DNA of 64,000 bases from Chrysogorgia sp. JL179-B06 (lineage: Eukaryota; Cnidaria; Anthozoa; Scleralcyonacea; Chrysogorgiidae), in contig JAYKKM010000377.1 in assembly GCA_035772405.1 (NCBI GenBank), forward strand, positions 62,001 to 126,000, in the 5' to 3' direction. The first letter of the stretch is position 1. Every line of letters begins with the position of its first letter. Below, piece by piece: positions 22,801-34,800 of this stretch. A program made the position numbers and the translations under genes. The notes beneath the pieces are model-generated. The model was not told where the DNA came from. It worked only from the letters and a program-made list of their open reading frames with translations, and ran no database searches.

Positions 22801-25800
22801 TACATTTTACCAGAATGCTTTGCGCCTTAAGTCGCCTTTAATACCTTGTAAACATGAATTAAACACGTAAAAGCTTCCTTTTTACCTAACTTCTGCTATT
22901 TCTACGAGATTCAATATTTACTGTGCGCAAGGAATTATGGTTAAATGTATACCAGTTAAATGTGCCATCTTTTTCGGTACCGTCAATTATACTTGTTTGG
23001 ACGTACTTCAAACGTTTTATTGCGTGATAAAGCGGGTCATGAAAATGTTTGAACTCGGGTTTAAAATATTTCCGACCCAGTACACCTTACAAATAATGAA
23101 TAATGACATAAACAAATCAGCAATCTGCAGGCCTCATTAAAGTGCACGAGCGGACGAGCGCCGCTCGCAGGCACATTTTCAATTTGTGCAGGCTCTATTT
23201 ACAATTCAGAATGTTTGTACATGCGCAGGCACAGAGATTTTATTTTTTTAGTTCATTAGCTGTGTTTACATGACGTATACATTTTCAAAATAATATCTTT
23301 TTGTCAGAAACAAAAACCATTTAAACTTTATACACCCATGCAAAGTCTCTTTCACTATCACGCGTCAGTGGTGTTGGTCTGTTCGCGAAGTGTGAACAAG
23401 TTAACAGTCAAACACTGAAACGGGTTTTTTTGCTTGTGAAAATTTTGAGGTTTATCGAATAGCATGTCGCGATGTAAGATTTTTCAGGTTTTATTGCATG
23501 CAATGCAAGTTTTTCGTTGAAGAGGCTGAAATAAAAAGAAATGATTGATCGCGTGTAAACTAAATAGACAACGAACAAATAATATCGTTTGCGGCATCTT
23601 TCCCCGCTTCGCTTTACTCGCTTGAGACCTAATTCAATGACCAGAATGTCAGTTTCAGCAGCCCTTTAAGGCCCCATTTACACTATACCAGATGGCGATA
23701 GCTTTTTGTGCCGGCACGAAAAGCTATCGGTATATTGTAAACAGGCTCGGTTACGAAACGGCACAGACGTAAACAACGCGTGTGAAAAGGCGAGCGAAAG
23801 GATGGCAGCACTCTACCTTTATACGACAGGGATAAAAGATTAGTGTCAATTTTTGCAAATGATTTGTTCTGCTCTGGCTTGAAGTCTATCCAATCTGGTG
23901 GATGCAGTATGGCTGAGACAATCCCAGGAATTGTCGCAATAATCCAGCAATGCAACATGGATGGTTAGATAGATATAGATACATGTAGATACGTTTATTG
24001 AACATTGAAATCCTAGCAGCTGTGAGGCTGAATTACGATAATGTTTACACTTGATAAATAAATAAATTGTAATTATGGACTATTTACAAATTTGTAAATA
24101 AACCTAACCTAAATAATATATGTAATAACAAATTTAATTACTTAATCTCCACATTGTGCTATAAAAAACGAATTCTTAAACCGATCGGTTTTACAATGCG
24201 GAAGTGCTCTAGGCCTAGCTCTGCGTAAGTTATATTTACCTTTGTAATATATACCTTGATCTAATATATTTTAATAATTGGTAAGACTTGTATATAACTT
24301 TTTAACTATTATAAACTGATTGTATGTAATTTTACTTGTAAGATACCTAATTTTATATCATAAATTGTAAAGCGCATTTATGGAAGAAGCGCTATATAAG
24401 AATTAAATATTATTTATTATTATTATTATACCTTTGTATGTATACAGGATCTGATCCGTCGAAGAGCACCAAGTCATTTTGAAACTCGAGAGCACATGTG
24501 ATCTAGATGATCATTAAAACTTAGTAATATTTGTATACCTGAAAGATCTTGATGGCAGATTCATAAATAGAAATTGTAATGGACCATTGATTGAAAGGCG
24601 TTTGTGTCTCATTTGGTTGTTTAGTTCTATTTTGTTGCCATATTGCTAGAAACCTGGCTAAACGCACCGGCATTTGTTGTACTTCAGCATTTGTTGAGCG
24701 AAATGTTCGGCCAATATCAAACTTTCATCCCACATCAGAAAAAATGTTGTACAACATTGCTCAAAATCGGGTGCTAACAGGCTAACATTGTTGGAGCAGC
24801 AAATGTTGACCTATGTTGTACAACATTGTTCGAACGTTTAGCAGCAGCTTTACAGTGGCCCTTCTGAAACAAAACTTCACCTATTTTCTTTATTCAAGGT
24901 ACTAGAGGAAGAGCTTATTGCAAAACACATGATAAAAGTAGTCGAGGTGAGCTATTTAAAATATATTCTCCTAACTATTAGCTCCATTTTTTCTTTAAAA
25001 GGGTACTCCAGTCAAAATACAAATGGAGTTCATAATCATATGAAAGATCTTATGGACTTTTTTTAACTATTTTCAAAGTTTCGCTATTCAAATTAATTAA
25101 GTTAAAGTGCCTAGAACCTCTGTGGGGATTTTATATATTTGTAATCTTTGAATTCTCCTGAACAGAAATGTAATATATCTTGTCGGCCGAAAATTTCATC
25201 TTCATAGACTTTTTTGCTGTTAAAGTTGACGGAAGTGACGTCAAGCAAGGAATCTATAAAGAGGTTTTCATATAGACAGATCAATCAATCAATCAATCAA
25301 CTTTATTACCAGATTTAGAAAAGATTATTTAAAAAGTAGTTGAGAAAACACGATATGGTAAAGGTTACTCAGAAAAACTAAAAAGCTAATCTAGCTGAGT
25401 AACTATACATTTCATTTACAACAATTACGGTTGGCAATAAAGCGATCGAAAAACAACAAACAAAAACAGACCATGCATCAAGGTACCAGATGAAGACTCC
25501 GTACCAAAGACTCCGAAGCATCATATATTATTTTTTACTCATAGGACTGTAAGATATTTGATTTAACTTTAATTGTAAACGATTTTATAGAAAGATGTTT
25601 TATATTCTCATCTACAGTAGTTCATTCCAGTCTGCTGCAGCAGCAAAACGAATATTAAATTTTCTATAATTTGTTCTAACTTGATTAATAAATATAATAA
25701 GTTGATTTTGAAGCAAGCCTAGTATTATGCTTATGTCTTGAAGATATGGACTGAAAGAAGTTTTCAAAAGACGTGGGAAGAACGTTGTTATGAAATTGAT

Positions 25801-28800
25801 ACATGAAAAGTGAATTATGAAAATATACTAGATCAGTTAACTTAAGTATCTATTGCCCTTTTTTGAAGCAATACAATAGGTCTTAAAGTTCTTTGGTACG
25901 TGTTTCCCCATACTAACAAGCCATATGGTAGAAATGGGTAGAGTAAGGAGTAGTAAAGTTGATATAATATTTTATTATTAATAAAAATGTCTAATTTTTT
26001 ATAGAATTCCAATACTTCTTGATACTTTCTTGCTTAGTTCATGCAAATGTGATATCCAATTTAAATTAGAATCGATTATAAGACCCAAACACTTAACTTG
26101 ACTGTTTTCTTTAATAGGCTTATTAAACATTCTCTGTGAGTTATGAAATACCACAAAACTTGTTTTATCAATGTTCATTGATAATTTATCTTAACCAGTG
26201 GATCACTTTTTCCAATTCGATATTTAGATTTAATTCCAAACTTTGTAAATATTTATTATTTAAAAGTAAGTTTGTATCATCTGCAAATAAGTGGAATTCT
26301 AAAACATTAGAACATTTGCTCATACCATTGGGTTGACGCATAGAACAATGCCTGAGTATTGTAGAACAATGGCGGCATATTGTTCCTGGGTTGACGTCAC
26401 TGGCGTCAACTTTAATAGTAAAAAAGTCTATGAAGATGAAATTTTCCAACGACAAGATATATTACATTTTTGTTCAGGAGAATTCAAAGATTACAAATAT
26501 ATAAAATCCCCGCAGAGGTTACAGGCACTTTAACTCTTTCCTGTCCGGCTGAAAAACATCCAAAATTGAACTACCTCTTTGTTCTATTGATATCTCGGAA
26601 AATATCCATAACTGTTGAGAAACCTATAAATGTACCTTTTCTGAAAGCCCAATAAACCGGCTGTTACCAATGCTTTTGAATTTTCCGAACAAGACACATC
26701 ATGATAATATAAATTAGCATTAATTATCATAAATCAGGTAGAAAAACTTCCATTTTTCTAGAAAATGCCATCTTGCACGCCCGCGTAGCATCATGAAAAT
26801 TCAAAATGCCACCAATCGCAGAGTTGTTTATGAAATCAAATCAAACTTCGCGTGTGAGTGGATATCATGTGCCTGGCGCTTGGTGAATTTCAATTTTTAA
26901 TCTTGCGTTACCATGTGCCATGTTTTTCGATTGACGACTTCGGGGGTCTTCTACTTTCCCTCATGAGGAACTAAATAGTTGATTTCGACTGATTTTCATC
27001 CAAAAAGCACTCAACAGCTATCACTATGTGATCGCCATCAAATCAACTCCACTGCCGATAAAGAAGCACTCAATGACGTCATATTGTCAAAACAAATTTG
27101 GCGTCAAAATACTCAAATTTCCAACTTCAACTAGCAATATTTTCTTAACTAAATTGATAGGAATACTGAAACTTTGGAAATAAACTAAAAGTCAGCAAGA
27201 TCTTTCATATGAACTTAATTTGTATTTTGGCTGGTGTACCCCTTTAAACAGCATTGACTTTCCCATGTCGGACCAACTTGTCAGAATAAAACCAAACTTG
27301 GCAAATGTCAGAACAAAACCAAATTTTGATCGGACATAATGTCTATCCAAATCAAATATAATAATAATATGCTTTATTAACCATCTTTTTTAAAAACATA
27401 CAATGGATTCTGAACTATATTCTATATTCTCTGAACATGATGTTGAAGGAGAAACGCTTCTTTTTGGCAAGTGCAAACAATCTATAACATACGCTAAACA
27501 GATATAAACATAAGAAAAATGATTGGTGAAGTATAGTGATAATAATTGTATCACATTTAAGTTATGTCCAACCAAAAGGGGGAATTGGTCAAATATCTGT
27601 CCTGTGAAGAAAATATATTTATTTGCACGAGCTCTGTTTTACTAAAGCATGTTAAAACGGTGCCTGTAAAGCGGCGAGTTTCATCCCCCAACACTTTTCT
27701 GACCGAGCAAAAGGTAAAATGAACTATGCTATGATCTGTAACCTTCGTTAAAGTGCCTATCTCACGTTTGGGTATTTTACATAGTCGTAATATTTAGGTG
27801 TTCATATAAATCATCATATATCTTGTCAGCCGAAAGTTTCATGTTGATATATTGCTATCGTGTTGTGGTTCTCTTAGCTTTTTGGTGTAACCGCTGACCT
27901 GTAATGTGTGCAGTAGTGTGACTGTTTATATTTCCTTGCTATGTTGTATGAATGTGCGTTATATTGACAAAGGGTTTTCAACTCGTTGGGCCAAGCGACC
28001 GTCTTCAAAGGACATACATTCCACCTCTTCGGAAGACAAAAACATCGAGTAATCGAAGTAAATTAACCGTCTGGACTTATAATAAACTACCACAATTTTT
28101 GTGCGTTATATTGACAAAAGGTTTTCAACTCGTTGGGCGCAGCGACCGTCTTTTGTGCGTTATATTAACAAAAGTTTTCAATGGGTTCAGCGACCGTCTT
28201 CAAAGGACATACCTTTGGGGGAGGATTGTCAATTGGGACGTCAGTCCTGTTTTCCTCTCCTGTCACTTTGTCTCGTGTTATCGTTAGTTTAGGTGTTTGT
28301 ATGCAAGTACTCTGTATTTATATTTTGTAATTTGTAATGTGACATATTTCATTAAACTAAACTAAACTAAACACCTCTTCGGAAGACAAAAATAACGCAT
28401 AATCGAAGTATATTAACCGTCTGGCGTCGGACAGAGTAAAATCGTCTGGCGCTCTCGCCCAATAAGACGCAAGAAAACATGAAATTTGACACTTGGTATA
28501 TAGTAATAATAATATATATTTTCGTTGCCACAATTCATAAAGGCCTATTGTCCATATAGGCATCGATGATCGAAGACCAAGCTTGAAGACCAAGGGCATT
28601 TCCACTTGACAAGATTTGTTTGCTGTTAAAGTTATCGGATGTGATGGCACAAGAGGCGTTTTTGTGGCAAGTAACAAAAGAAAACTGGTTTCTTGTGACA
28701 TCACATCCGGTAACTTTGACAGCGAAATGAAATTTTCGGCTGACAATATATATTATTATGATTTTGCTGAGGAAGACCCAAATATTACGGATATGTAAAA

Positions 28801-31800
28801 TACCCAAACGACAGAGAGTTAATAGTCACCACGGAGGTAGACATTGCTTTTAATACAATCTGATTAGTGTCTATATCTCTGGAAATTTTACAATTAGTTA
28901 CGAAGTAATAGACGAGTTTCAAGGTGTTACACGAGCATCATTTTTTCACAGAAACTGGATGGCTCTACGTAAACAATGCTTGTCTTTTGTTCTTTGCACT
29001 GAAAAATTGAAAAGAGATCACCGCTGTACATCGAGTTTGAGCATTCGGACAAACTCTAAAATCGCGTCGTCCACAAGCATAAACTACGAAAATGAAAACG
29101 TTATTTCGCGAGTACAAAAGCAAATACCGTAAAACTATTACATTTCTAAACATACTTAAATGACTTTTATTTATAAGGAAGTTTTTTTACTACAGTTACC
29201 CTTTGACAAGGCGTTCTACTCTCCTGAACAATGAAATTTACTGTTGTTTACCAATTTTAATTCACATTGTTTCTTGGTTTATTTAGATGGAAAATTCAGG
29301 AGTAATACACATGTTAAAGAACAACAAAACTGAAGGTTTGTGTTTCACGCATATCATACCACGGACAGTTAAAAATAGATATAGAAAACGTGATGGCGTG
29401 AGCAGATGGTTGTCCAATACTGTCGAACGTAGTCCAGTCGTTCTGGTCGTGAAATTCGTGGTGAAATTAATATTTGTTATGGTTGTGTTAATATTAGAAT
29501 AATTCAACAATGACATTTTTGAGGGTATGCCTAAATATTCGTCCGGTCGTTCGATTCGTCCAATTGGTCCGGTCGTGACGAGTGGAACAAGTGGTGAAGT
29601 CTTAGTAATGATGTATAGTTGAAATTGATGAGTTCAAAAAACCCTGCGATACCCAAATTATAGCAATAATAGAGCTTGAATTGGCAGTTGAACTGCCTAT
29701 AAACATATAATAAAGCCACTATATGATGAAATATCTGCATGTCTACGCAAATTTCAAGCAAAACGAAGTACTTTTTTAGACGCCAGTTTCTTCGCAACAA
29801 AACGAAAACATTTTAAGGACATTGGCAACAAAAATTAAGTTTGTTTAGTATGAAAGAACTCGTAAAATAATAGAGTAACAACACCTTTTACAACTTTTCC
29901 CTATTTTACTTCGTTTTTGAAATATTTCAGTTTATTTGATATGTAAATGAGATGGTCTCTGACGTCATGTGCTGGGTAGAGAATTTTCACTCGTTAAAAA
30001 ATATCTTATATCTCAGTGATTGCTAAGTTTACAACGTTCATTATCATGAGGAGTTATTATACGCACATTTGCAAGTAAATTTGTGGAACAAACGATTGAA
30101 CTAATATTTTAATAAGTGAAACTTTTTCTGAAATATTTCAAAAACGAAGTAAAATACGGAAAAGTTGTAAAAGGTGTTACTCTATATCATTTTACGAGTT
30201 CTTTCATATTAGACAAACTTAATTTTTGTTACCAATGTCCTTTAAGCAAAGACCAATAATGTTTACCTCGAACGCTCAGTCGTGGCTTAGGCCTCTTATC
30301 CAGTCATCGCAAGAACGTGCTCGCAGCTCGCTAAGAGTGGGTCAGTATTAGATGCCATCCATCTGGGCTCGAAAATCAAGAGTGGCCTGAGACAAGCTTC
30401 TGTAAGCATCGTTCTTAGGCCTCCCTATTTTGGAGCTTTGGTGGATGGGATCTAATGTTCACCCACTCACAGCGAGTTGCGAACAAGTTCTTGCGATGAC
30501 TGGATAAGAGATTTGTAAATCTGACGAACTCTCGTTCTTATAATATAATAGACACGTATGTTGTATATTTAGACTCGGTAATTCCAAATCTGTTTTCAGA
30601 ATTGAAATAGAGTAAATATTGACCGAGATTATGTTCAAAATCTACGACGAAACTACCTTTTGCAATTTGTTATCTACAAATACACTGCGCGCGAGGTCTT
30701 GGGACCATGGATGGGGAAAATCCCTCAGGGGGTTAGGATGAAACTCTAGGGCGGGAGATAGAACAGGCGGGCGAGGGGTTATAGCGGATATGTATTTCTA
30801 GTTATATAATGACATGACATTACATGTACATGTTGATATGTAATCAACCGTATGTCGTACTGCACCGAAACAACGGTTTTACAATGTTCAGAACAATGTC
30901 TAAACCGCGTAGAGTATCATTAGAAGTTCACAGTTGACTGTCGTTGTAGTCTTGAGAAAGTTACCGAGAGACGTTTCGAGTGTACAGTCGTATGTCAGAG
31001 TGAAACCTCCTGTCAAGTTCGCGTATCGATATAACCGTTGCAATTTAATTACCAGATCTGGCAAGGATGTTCAGGCTTTTCCAAAGAGTAAAAGATGGTC
31101 TAAATGCAGTTTGTGATTGTCTGCGAGGATATCTGAGGGAACAAGGAGAGGCGTTAGTGAAAGAGGAAGAAGCTGGAGATTCTGGGAAAAACGCTATCAC
31201 TTATATCCAGGTATGTATGCTTAGCTGTTGTATTTTAACTCTATATTTATTGTGGTTCTTTACTACATACTCCTCTTACTCATACTCCTAGACACTGGGA
31301 ACTGGTGACGTAATCACTACATCACTCCCTTTTTTTTGGAAAGTACTTATAACAACAAACAATAACAATGTAAGCTATACTGAAATTAAAGTTCAAATAT
31401 ATTCTAAATAATGTCAAGATATTATTGCAGAGTCTATAGGTTGTCCATATCGTTCAGTCTGGGTACGGTTTCTAGTTGACCTTCTTAGTAATGGTGGATT
31501 GTCCGTATCTTGTGGTATCCGGGTATTCGCAGGTCTTGCTTCCGTAATGGATTGGTCATCATCGTCATCTGCTACAATCTCTTTTGGAATTCTCTGAAAG
31601 AATGACGAGTTTCTGGTGATGCGATGATATTTATTTTCTGCCACTATCTTTGACCCTTTGACTGTGACCACTGTATATGGTGTAGCCGCAAAGTTGGTTG
31701 ACAGTTTGTTGTATCTTCGTTGCTTCACTAACACTTTATCACCAACCTTTATGTTGCTTGTGGCTGTGAGTGGCGGCGTTCATCAGCATATTTCTTTCCC

Positions 31801-34800
31801 TTGGCTTTCTGTTTGTCTTGGTTTTCTTTTGCTTCGCTGTGTCGGTTAATTGGCTTGGGATTACAAGGCAATGAAGGTATTTTCCCTCGTATTTCACGGT
31901 TGTATAGGAGTTGAGCAGGTGGCACTCTTGTTGTCGAATGTGGTGTTTGGCGATAGTTTAACAAAAATTTCGATAATTCTTGTTGCCATGGTCGTTTCTC
32001 TAGGTGTGCTGTTTTTATCGCTTTGCCAAGGGGTTTCATAAATGCTTCAGCCTCGGCATTTCCTTGGGGCCATAACGGTGTTGATGTGGTATGTTTGACG
32101 CCAATTGTATTCATGTATTGCTTGAATTCATGACTTTGGAATGGTGGTCCATTGTCAGATGTTACTTGTGAGGGAATACCATGTCGAGCGAATATGGAGT
32201 CAAGTTTTGGAATAACCTTCTGAGCTGCAATGGATTTAAGGATTTCAACTTCGGGAAATCTGGAGTAGCAGTCAATTGCCACTAGCGCATAGTGTTTTGA
32301 TGGGAGAGGACCATAAAAGTCAATCTTGACTTTGTTCCAGGGACGGTTGGGTATTGGCAGTGATTGTATTGGTTCCGGTGAGTTTGGTGCTGAGGTGGCT
32401 TGGCATGCAAGGCAGTGTTCTAGTTCTTTCTTCACTGCTTTATCCATCTCTGGGAACCAGACATGTTCGCGCAGGAGTGCCTTTGTTTTAGCTTGACATT
32501 GGTGGCCTTCGTGGGCAATTTGTATTACCTGTTGTCGAAGGGATGTCGGAAGGATGATTCTTGTTCCTCTCAATAGCACATTGTTGTGGTGATAAACTGT
32601 TATTTCTTCTTTGATTTGTTGATATGGTCGTAGCAGGTCGTTACTCCAACATCCAGAATGAATGGCGGCTCTCAGTGCACAGAGGCTTTTATCTTCTTCT
32701 GTTGCCGTGCTTGCGTCATTGACGGTTATCGCATTTGGAACCGCTGCCGAAGTGATGAAATTGATGTATTCCTCAGCTATGTTGTGTCTATTTTCATGTA
32801 CTGGCAAAGGATGCCGAGATAGAAAGTCAGCTGGGTTGTTTATTCCAGCTTTGTAAACAACTTTAAAATTATACTGCTGTAGGCGAAGCATCCACCTTTC
32901 GATTCTTGCTGGTGGTTTGGATTAAGGATTGGCATAAATCAGCTCCAGTGGTTTATGGTCAGTGTACAGGGTAAAAGGAGCTCCATAGAGGTATAAGTGA
33001 AAATGTTCTATTCCCCATACAATCGCTAGAGCCTCCTTCTCTGTCTGGGAGTAGCGCGTCTCGGTTGATGTAAGAGCACGACTACCATATGCAATGATTT
33101 TCCCCGGTTTCGTTGATCCTTTGGCACGTTGAGATGGGATTGCTGATAATCCTACTGGGCTTGCATCTACCAGGATGAGTGTTTCATTTTTGGTGTCGAA
33201 GTAGCTCATGACGGGGCTATTTACTAGTGCACTTTTCAATTTCTGGTATGCATCTTCGTGCTCGCTGTTCCATTTAAATTTGCTGTCCTTGTGTCTGAGT
33301 TGGCAAAGGGGTTCGGTGATCGTTGCAAAATCGGGAATGAACTGCAGGGTGCTGTAATTTACCATCCCTATAACAGACTACGAACCTCACTTGCTGTCGT
33401 TGGAGTGGAACTGTTTGTAAAAGCTGACACCTTCTTTGGGTCCGGGCTGATTCCGTCTTTGGTAAACACTAATCCGAAACATTCAAGGTTATGCTTCAAG
33501 AACAGGCATTTACCAAGGTTCAGAGTGAGTCCATGTGCTTTTAATCGTGTCAAACATTCTTTCAAAGCTTCGTTGTGGGCTGTATAAGTTGAGCCAAACA
33601 CCAGGATGTCGTCGGCAATATTTCGGACGCCTTTGATGCCTTGTAATACCTGTTGCAAGGTGTGTTGGAATGTCTCGGCTGCTGAGTTGGTGCCATAATT
33701 GAGGCGTTTGTATCGAAACAACCCCATATGGGTTGTGAAAGTTGTGATGTGCCTGCTCTTGTCGGTCATTCCGTTGGCAACCAAATATGTCTGGAAATCG
33801 TCTAACCATATTTTCCATCGCGGGGCCACATTTGTACCGATTTCCGCGTCGAGATCAAATTCGGCATTGGTTGTACCATCGATGTGGCCATCTTCGTCGC
33901 CAATGTTGTATTTTAACTCTATATTTATTGTGGTTCTTTACTACATACAAACTGAAGTCTTTCTCCTTTACACGTGTCCTCTTACTCATACTCCTCGGCA
34001 CTGGGAACTGGTGACGTAATCACTACATTAGCTATGTTATATATACCTAACAAAAGATCTTAAATGGAATACCCACATTAGCAAAATTACCGCCAGTGCT
34101 AACCGCACCTTAGGTTTCCTTAAACGAAACCTAAGGGTGAAGTCGCCAGTACTCAAAGAAAAAGCGTATACCAGCTCAGTGAGACCACATCTGGAGTATT
34201 GCTGTACTATATGGGATCCAAGGATGGAGTTGAAAACAATGGCTCACACAAATTATAGATGGTGCAGAGAAGAGCTGCCCGGTGGGCGCTGCTTCGATAC
34301 AACCCCCTTGATAGTGTTACAAAGATGCTAGAAGACCTCAACTGGCGCTCCCTTCAACTAAGAGAGCTGATGCCTGGCTAACCTTACTCTACAAGATCAT
34401 TAACCAAGTGACAGTTTGGATCACTGTCCTTGTCTCAGAATCACCACAATCTAAATCCTTCCCTTCGCATACGATATTTCCTTGTACAAGGGATGCAACA
34501 TTTTGATAAAAATGTTGAATATCACATGAAGGAGCCTGATTCATTCTACGCATTACAATATTTTTGCTTGTCTACCCCACATACGAAAATACTCACCTTT
34601 ATTATTTTTGTATCGTGAGCGGGCGGAATCCTAGCCTTTCCTGCGACCTGATTGATCCCAGCAGCGGGCGGAATTTTACGATATTTTGACCACGGTCACG
34701 GAATCCTAAATCTAAAATTTTTTATCGTGATTTTTGCTTCATTATTAACTGGAAAATGGAAAACTAATACAGAATTTGACTCAACTAAGCTGGAAATAAT

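Larger units (their letters stand above)
24999..27243. mobile_element. Outer TTAA element, family GGGTACTCCAG
   Basis: The left end GGGTACTCCAGTCAAAATAC and the right end GTATTTTGGCTGGTGTACCC are inverted repeats. TTAA flanks both (24995-24998 and 27244-27247). The same ends occur on elements at 50869-54517 and 59075-59537. It is enlarged to 2.2 kb by an inner TTAA element and a LINE fragment. Confidence 0.75.
31226..34027 (-). mobile_element. Deleted Ty3/gypsy-like LTR retrotransposon
   Basis: A minus-strand element lies between short direct LTRs (31226-31321 and 33904-34027), with TTAGC duplicated on each side (31221-31225, 34028-34032). A purine tract AAAAAAAAGGGAGTGA precedes the 3' LTR on the minus strand. 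A possible primer site TGGCGACGAAGATGG starts one base inside the 5' LTR. Between them lie a short gag-like start, the second half of reverse transcriptase, RNase H and integrase. Most of gag, protease and the first part of reverse transcriptase are missing. It inserted antisense to CUL3, 15 bases after the exon 9 end. Confidence 0.93.
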
